This document shows, one piece after another, positions 59,669 through 64,000 of a stretch of 64,000 bases of DNA. Under the pieces are notes generated by a model. The model saw only the letters and a program-made list of their open reading frames with translations, ran no database searches and was not told where the DNA came from. The DNA is taken from the NCBI GenBank assembly GCA_964471235.1, contig CAYYGL010000001.1, forward strand, positions 62,001 through 126,000, in the 5' to 3' direction. This stretch comes from CAYYGL01 sp964471235. Lineage in GTDB: Bacteria; Calditrichota; Calditrichia; RBG-13-44-9; J075. The position numbers were made by a program, and so were the translations under genes. Within the stretch, counting starts at the first letter, position 1; each line of letters starts with the position of its first letter.

Positions 59669-59877
59669 TGTTATCTCTCCTGTGATTTGGTTAGTTATCT
59701 TTCTTTAACAGGGGATGGGGAAAGGTAAAAGGTATAGGGTATAAGGAGGGGGAGGTTCCTGTGGATGGTAAACCCGGGAAAAAATCACCCTCTTTAACAT
59801 CCCTACCCGTTTTTAAAAAACCCACATGTTCAATACCGAATATCCCAGTATCCCTATACCCATTCCCATCATCTCAC
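59669..59877. other. Spacer between fadE and fadA with inverted CCCTATACC repeats
   Basis: 209 bases. GGTATAGGG at 59731-59739 and its exact reverse complement CCCTATACC at 59852-59860 are 112 bases apart. CCCTATACC also occurs in the spacer at about 2110-2125. No promoter seen; transcription probably continues from fadE. Confidence 0.4.
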
Positions 59878-61641
59878 CTACAGCCAATACTCCCCATGCC
59901 GGTACAATTCCTCGGCGATATCCGCCTTCCAACGAAAGGTATGGGTCTGATTGGGCAACAGATTCCGCAGTTGCTGTAATGTTTTCAGACTTTCGTCAAG
60001 GGTTTTGCCGGAGAGAATATTTTGCAATCCTCTCTCCACATTCAGGGCAATCAGCGGAATCTGCTCGGCACACAGTGTCTTTGCAATTTTTACCCGAACA
60101 TCGTCTTCATCCTTATCATATCCATGCTGAACGACCCGGCTGAGTACCGTATCCATCACATAGAGCTGGATAAAAATATCGCTAAGGATTTCACCGAGCT
60201 GCTGGTAGTTCATCAAATCCTGCCCGTATTTCACCAGGGCATGATGAAAGAGCAATACGCCCATGCTTTTGGCGATTTCCAGCGCTTGCAGTTGCGGCGC
60301 CAGGTTGCCGGAGAAATGGGGCAATTTACCGGCAGCAATGTCATTGATTTTTTTCACCGCATCACGCATGGGCAGTTGTTCTAAAATGGTGCGTTTCAGG
60401 AAATAGCCGGTAATCACCTGGCGATTGATTTCATTGGTGCCTTCGTAAAGTCGCTCGATGCGGGCATCCCGCAGCAGCCGCGCCATGGGATAATCTTCGA
60501 TGAAACCGTATCCGCCGAATGATTGCAAACCGTCATCTGCCACTTTCCAAAGCGACTCGCTCGAATACACTTTACAGATGGAGCACTCGATAGCGTAATT
60601 TTCAATGGCGTTGGCAACTTCTGAGAAATAGTTCGGGGAATCCGGCGCTACCTCGGAGATGGAGTGGTCCAGTAACCCGCCGGTACGATAGATGATGCTT
60701 TCCACGGCAAAGGTGTGAATCACCATCTCGGCAAATTTCCGCTTCAGAGCATCGAAGTGAGCAATGGGTTGCCCGAACTGCCAGCGCTCCAGGGCATACG
60801 CAACCGATTCTTTGATTGCCGCTTTACAACCGCCCAAATCCGCTGCACCCAATTTAAAGCGCCCGATGTTCAGGCTATTGAATGCCACTTCCGCACCCTT
60901 ACCGATTTGATGGAGCACATTTTCAACCGGCACTGCCACATTCTCAAAAGTGATACTGGTGGTGGATGCGCCTTTTTGCCCCAGTTTGTATTCCTCTTTG
61001 CCGGGTTGTACGCCCGGGGTATCCCGCTCCACAATAAAGGCGGTGAATTTTTCCCCGTCAATTTTGGCAAAGACGATGTACACATCCGCCCAACCACCGT
61101 TGGTAATGAATTGTTTGGTACCATTGAGGATGTAATGTGTTTTGTCTTCCGAGAGGGTAGCCGTGGTACGGATGGACATGGCATCGGAACCGGCGGTGGG
61201 TTCGGTGAGGCAGTAAGCGCTGATGTGTTCGGCGGTTACCAATTTGGGGAGATATTTGCGCTTCTGCTCCTCGGTGCCGAAGAAAACAATCGGGAGAGTA
61301 CCAATAGACGTCTGGGCAGCGATGGTAACCCCAAAACTGGCGCTGGTGCCCAGTCCAATGCTTTCGGTCAGGATCGCTGAGGTCACTTTGTCAAGGGACA
61401 ATCCGCCATATTCTTCCGGAACGTCGATCCCCAGAAAGCCGATCTCCCCGGCTTTTCGCATTAAGGAACGCATTAATTCCGGGTTGTACTTTTCAATTTC
61501 ATCCCGTTGAGCATAAATCTCTTCCAAAGCAAATTCCCGGGCAAGTTCCAGAAAATCACGCTGCTCTTCGCTGAAGTTTTCTTTGGCAAAGATTTCCTCG
61601 GTCCCAACCGGTGTGGTGAGAAATCGACCTCCGCTTTTCAT
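59878..61641 (-). CDS. fadE: Acyl-CoA dehydrogenase
   Basis: 587 residues. AYCLTEPTAGSDAMSIRT is the flavin/substrate segment; the catalytic base is expected in LYEGTNEINRQVITGYF near residue 400 (Glu of YEGT). Close in length to Bacillus FadE (594), and the order fadE-fadA-fadN, with fadN last, fits the three-gene fad operon. Starts beta-oxidation by forming the enoyl-CoA. ATG follows a rather weak site. First gene of the operon, with a candidate operator 80 bases upstream. Confidence 0.94.
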   Translation of the reverse strand: MKSGGRFLTTPVGTEEIFAKENFSEEQRDFLELAREFALEEIYAQRDEIEKYNPELMRSLMRKAGEIGFLGIDVPEEYGGLSLDKVTSAILTESIGLGTSASFGVTIAAQTSIGTLPIVFFGTEEQKRKYLPKLVTAEHISAYCLTEPTAGSDAMSIRTTATLSEDKTHYILNGTKQFITNGGWADVYIVFAKIDGEKFTAFIVERDTPGVQPGKEEYKLGQKGASTTSITFENVAVPVENVLHQIGKGAEVAFNSLNIGRFKLGAADLGGCKAAIKESVAYALERWQFGQPIAHFDALKRKFAEMVIHTFAVESIIYRTGGLLDHSISEVAPDSPNYFSEVANAIENYAIECSICKVYSSESLWKVADDGLQSFGGYGFIEDYPMARLLRDARIERLYEGTNEINRQVITGYFLKRTILEQLPMRDAVKKINDIAAGKLPHFSGNLAPQLQALEIAKSMGVLLFHHALVKYGQDLMNYQQLGEILSDIFIQLYVMDTVLSRVVQHGYDKDEDDVRVKIAKTLCAEQIPLIALNVERGLQNILSGKTLDESLKTLQQLRNLLPNQTHTFRWKADIAEELYRHGEYWL

Positions 61642-61720
61642 AATGACTCCTTTAAGTAATTGGTTTTATGAAAAATAGGTAAATGCATCGTATCGGATTA
61701 GATGCTGCCTCCGCAGATAG

Positions 61721-61735
61721 TTGAACAGTGTTCAA
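61721..61735. promoter_or_regulatory. Perfect palindrome upstream of fadE, candidate operator
   Basis: TTGAACA-G-TGTTCAA, 7-base arms with a 1-base centre, about 80 bases before the fadE ATG, flanked by a direct repeat CAATGATTTTA (at about 61732 and 61745). The half-site is the same as in the SmtB-type operator at 6923-6938, but the spacing differs by one base, so another regulator, for example a TetR-type acyl-CoA sensor, may bind it. No such regulator gene is nearby. Confidence 0.5.
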
Positions 61736-62055
61736 TGATTTTACCCAATGATTTTAAAAATGTTCGACAATCGCAAGAGAAAATGTAATTAAGAATGATT
61801 TTTGATTTGGAAGCAGGGAGTGAAAAAAAGTCCGGAGATGAACAGCATGAACAGGTTTCCGCCGCCAGGGGTAAGAATGCTGCATCCGGTTCGGATGTGA
61901 AAGCAGCACGACAGCGTTTATCCATCAGTTTTCATTCTGCGATGAACGATTGCCGCTTTAGAGGCAGGTTAGCAGAAATTTGCGACCATACCCCGGAGTG
62001 TTCCATTGCATCAGGTGTCGACACCACACTGCCGTGCTACTTTCGATTGGAAATT
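61736..62055. other. Spacer between asnA and fadE without a gene
   Basis: A frame at 61795-62100 runs into asnA on the other strand and has no ribosome site, so it is not accepted. A 12-base palindrome GGTGTCGACACC (62014-62025) is present, about 35 bases after the asnA stop, but it lacks a U-tract on either strand. Confidence 0.3.
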
Positions 62056-63186
62056 TTATTCCAGCACAAAAATATTCCGTTTGGCGCACATCTCTTTTAA
62101 AATTTTGGGCCAGACGGTCACGCTCACTTCACCCAGGTGGGCTTTGCGCAACAGCAGCATGTAGGTGCGGGACTGCCCGATGCCACCGCCGATGCTGAGT
62201 GGAATCTCATGGTTCATGATTGCCTTGTGATAGGGATAGTTCAGAAAATGCAACTGACCGGTCATTTCCAACTGTTTTTTCAAGGATTCCGGATTGACCC
62301 GGATTCCCATCGAGGTTAATTCATGACGTCGACGGGTAACCGGATTCCAGACCAGGATGTCGCCGTTCAACCCGTGCATGGGGCGCCCGTCTTTGGAGGT
62401 GGTCTCTGTGATCCAGTCGTCGTAATCCGCGGCGCGCATCTCATGGGGATAACCGTCTTTTAGCGGGTATCCGATGCCGTAGATAAAAATTGCCGGATAT
62501 TCCTGCAGGATGGCGGTTTCCCGTGCTTTGCGCGGCATATCGGGAAATCTGTCCAAAATATCCTCGGCGTGTAAAAAGGTGAGTTCGTCCGGTAAATTGG
62601 GATATTTATCGGTCTTCAATTGGGGAAACAGCTCCTGCACATGCTGTTCCGCCCCTTTTAACACTTTCCAGATTTTTTTCACCACCTCGGTGAGATAATC
62701 CAGATTGCGCTGCTCTTCGGTGATTACCTTCTCCCAATCCCATTGATCCACATACACGCTGTGGTCATGATCGAGAAAGTAATCTTTGCGAACAGCGCGC
62801 ATATCGGTGATAATCCCTTCGCCGACGTCCATTCCAAATTGCTTGAGCGCCATGCGTTTCCACTTGGTGGCTGCCTGTACCACTTCGGCATCGATAGGAT
62901 GTTTGTCGTTGTCATTAGAAATGTGGAAGCGGATTGGCGTTCGGGAACCGTCCCGGTCCAAATAGTCATTAACCCCGCTTTCCACATCCACAATCAGGGG
63001 CACCGTTACCCGAATGAGGTTCAATTCTTTGCACAGGTTCTGCTCGATGTAATCCTTCACCGCAAACAACGCCAACTGGGTTTCCCGGGGGGTTAACAAC
63101 GAGTGGTAATCGGTGGGGAGAATTTTTTCCAACTCGGCATAATCCCCAATGCCAGGTCCGTAAAGATCTGCTTTCTTGTCTGCCAT
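62056..63186 (-). CDS. asnA: Asparagine synthetase A (aspartate-ammonia ligase)
   Basis: 376 residues, longer than the E. coli protein (about 330). Class II tRNA-synthetase-like fold. Recognisable segments are RVTVPLIVDVESGVNDYLD, DGSRTPIRFHISND, MRAVRKDYFLDHDHSVYVDQWDWE, ILQEYPAIFIYGIGYPLKDG and LPLSIGGGIGQSRTYMLLL (here IPLSIGGGIGQSR, the ATP and synthetase signature). Makes asparagine from aspartate and ammonia. The ATG is preceded by AGGAGACAAG. Stands alone on this strand. Confidence 0.93.
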   Translation of the reverse strand: MADKKADLYGPGIGDYAELEKILPTDYHSLLTPRETQLALFAVKDYIEQNLCKELNLIRVTVPLIVDVESGVNDYLDRDGSRTPIRFHISNDNDKHPIDAEVVQAATKWKRMALKQFGMDVGEGIITDMRAVRKDYFLDHDHSVYVDQWDWEKVITEEQRNLDYLTEVVKKIWKVLKGAEQHVQELFPQLKTDKYPNLPDELTFLHAEDILDRFPDMPRKARETAILQEYPAIFIYGIGYPLKDGYPHEMRAADYDDWITETTSKDGRPMHGLNGDILVWNPVTRRRHELTSMGIRVNPESLKKQLEMTGQLHFLNYPYHKAIMNHEIPLSIGGGIGQSRTYMLLLRKAHLGEVSVTVWPKILKEMCAKRNIFVLE

Positions 63187-63715
63187 AATCTTGTCTCCTC
63201 TGTTGAGTGAGTCATATCATGACGGTTCATGTTTTAACTGCCCTTCAATTATGTTTTCCAGGCCTGATTTGAAGTTATATCCTGTGAATTAAAATAGCAA
63301 TTCCATTCCACTTTTTTCAGGAATGTTAGAAACCGGATCGTCAAAACTTGTTTTGACAGGAAGCAGTGGGCAGTGGGTGAGTCATGAAAGAACGAAGGGG
63401 GGAGGCAGTGAGCGAAAGGGTGGGTGAAAGGGGAAAGCAAAAAGCCGTTTTTTTACTCGTTACGCATCAGGTTTCACATCTTCACATTTTACGGTTCAAA
63501 TTTTGTGATATGATGTTTGATTTCCGGTTTCCGGTTCCTATATTTTTAAATCTTTAACTACGGAATCAAAGAGCGACAAAATGTTTTACTTTTTATAAAG
63601 TTACCGCAGTTAAAACCGAATATGAATCTCTGTTTTCGCAGGAGGCGTAAGCAGGGGCGAGGAAAGTCTGTATGGGTGTCAGAATCCTTCTTAATATGTA
63701 TGAAACCTTCCTCAA
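63187..63715. other. Upstream region of asnA with a palindrome, otherwise empty
   Basis: About 530 bases; the asnA promoter must lie here, but no clear boxes were found. It contains the palindrome at 63340-63357. A frame at 63558-63788 (leftward) overlaps the neighbouring partial frame and lacks similarity or a ribosome site, so it is not called. Confidence 0.3.
63340..63357. repeat. Palindrome of the GTCAAAAC/GTTTTGAC family
   Basis: GTCAAAAC-TT-GTTTTGAC, a perfect 8-base-arm palindrome with a 2-base centre; single hairpin here, without the GGAGC flanks seen at 46713. Confidence 0.8.
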
Positions 63716-64000
63716 TTACACAGAACCTGGAAAGGGATTTCCGTACGAAATAAGCTGATACAACTGGATGAATCTGTATTGTCGCCATGTGTTATACCCG
63801 GGTCGCTTCATTAACCAACGAGGTTTGTAAATCATCGTCCCCGGATGAACAGGGCTTTCGGAATGTGGGAGTCCTTTTTTTTGTTGTGAATATTTGGCAC
63901 AGATGCTATCGGCGTAGGGTATACGGTCAGCGGCATTAATTTCCAAATATACGCTATGCGAATAGAGTGTTTGCTCCGGATGCAGGTTGGCATCGCCAGT
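63716..64000 (-). CDS. C-terminal part of an unrecognised protein (cut by window edge)
   Basis: An open frame enters from base 64000 and runs 94 codons to a stop at 63716. It reads TGDANLHPEQTLYSHSVYLE and later KRPGYNTWRQYRFIQLYQ, ordinary protein-like composition with several aromatics and no low-complexity. I do not recognise a family. It may also be a decayed end, since its start is not seen. Confidence 0.35.
   Translation of the reverse strand, partial: TGDANLHPEQTLYSHSVYLEINAADRIPYADSICAKYSQQKKGLPHSESPVHPGTMIYKPRWLMKRPGYNTWRQYRFIQLYQLISYGNPFPGSV

Noticed and set aside
61795..62100. Open frame of 101 codons on the plus strand
   Set aside because: It runs into asnA on the opposite strand and shows neither start signal nor similarity.
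1..64000. tRNA, rRNA, riboswitch or replication-origin features
   Set aside because: None was recognised on either strand; no cloverleaf with TTCGA-type arm and no DnaA-box cluster was seen.

Overview
The window is about half G+C and looks like a chromosome fragment from a Gram-negative, sphingolipid/FCB-type bacterium outside the classical Bacteroidota, perhaps near Calditrichota or KSB1. The reasons are two secreted proteins with C-terminal YPNPFN-type sorting tails (type IX secretion or FlgD-like), outer-membrane efflux channels, a sigma-54 activator paired with a PEGA-domain Ser/Thr kinase, and a FadN-type beta-oxidation operon. The placement is inference; no rRNA, tRNA or marker gene is present.

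Layout. 1-6.5 kb (minus strand): NusG/UpxY-like antiterminator, nucleotide-sugar epimerase, APS kinase, PHP-domain phosphatase, ATP sulfurylase (with a one-base frameshift), SLC13 permease with RCK-C domains, and the start of a HAD phosphatase. Together these suggest sulfate uptake, PAPS synthesis and surface-polysaccharide production. 6.9-29.6 kb (mostly plus strand): a metal-resistance island. A SmtB/CadC-type sensor with a textbook operator precedes a Zn/Cd P-type ATPase, a first RND efflux set (outer-membrane channel, adaptor, pump) with an associated P-II protein, a diheme cytochrome c, DUF302 and SHOCT proteins, and a second RND set whose pump keeps the CusA methionine triad. Toxin-antitoxin modules and a coiled-coil gene are inserted antisense between adaptor and pump in both RND sets. 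The island also carries decayed genes, including a duplicated P-II tail and a RelE toxin with a stop codon.

30-39 kb (minus strand): a His-rich secreted T9SS cargo protein, a DUF5683-like protein, a Kelch/T9SS protein, a PEGA Ser/Thr kinase, a sigma-54 activator and a lipoprotein. 39-46 kb: a MerR-like regulator heads a glycan operon encoding a GT4-methyltransferase fusion, a sulfatase-fold protein with a Thr nucleophile position, and a giant sulfotransferase-TPR-GT2-GT2-TPR protein. The last could use PAPS made by the first cluster.

47-49.7 kb (plus strand): an AbiE-type toxin-antitoxin pair with a probable autoregulatory operator, then a broken DUF4384 lipoprotein-like gene. 49.7-56 kb (minus strand): GT4, deoxynucleoside kinase, CehA/McbA-like PHP hydrolase, histidine kinase, NYN-domain protein and an Mth938-like protein. 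56-61.7 kb: a fadE-fadA-fadN beta-oxidation operon with a clear terminator and a palindromic candidate operator. 62-64 kb: asnA and the end of an unrecognised gene. A family of short palindromes built on GTCAAAAC/GTTTTGAC is scattered through intergenic regions.
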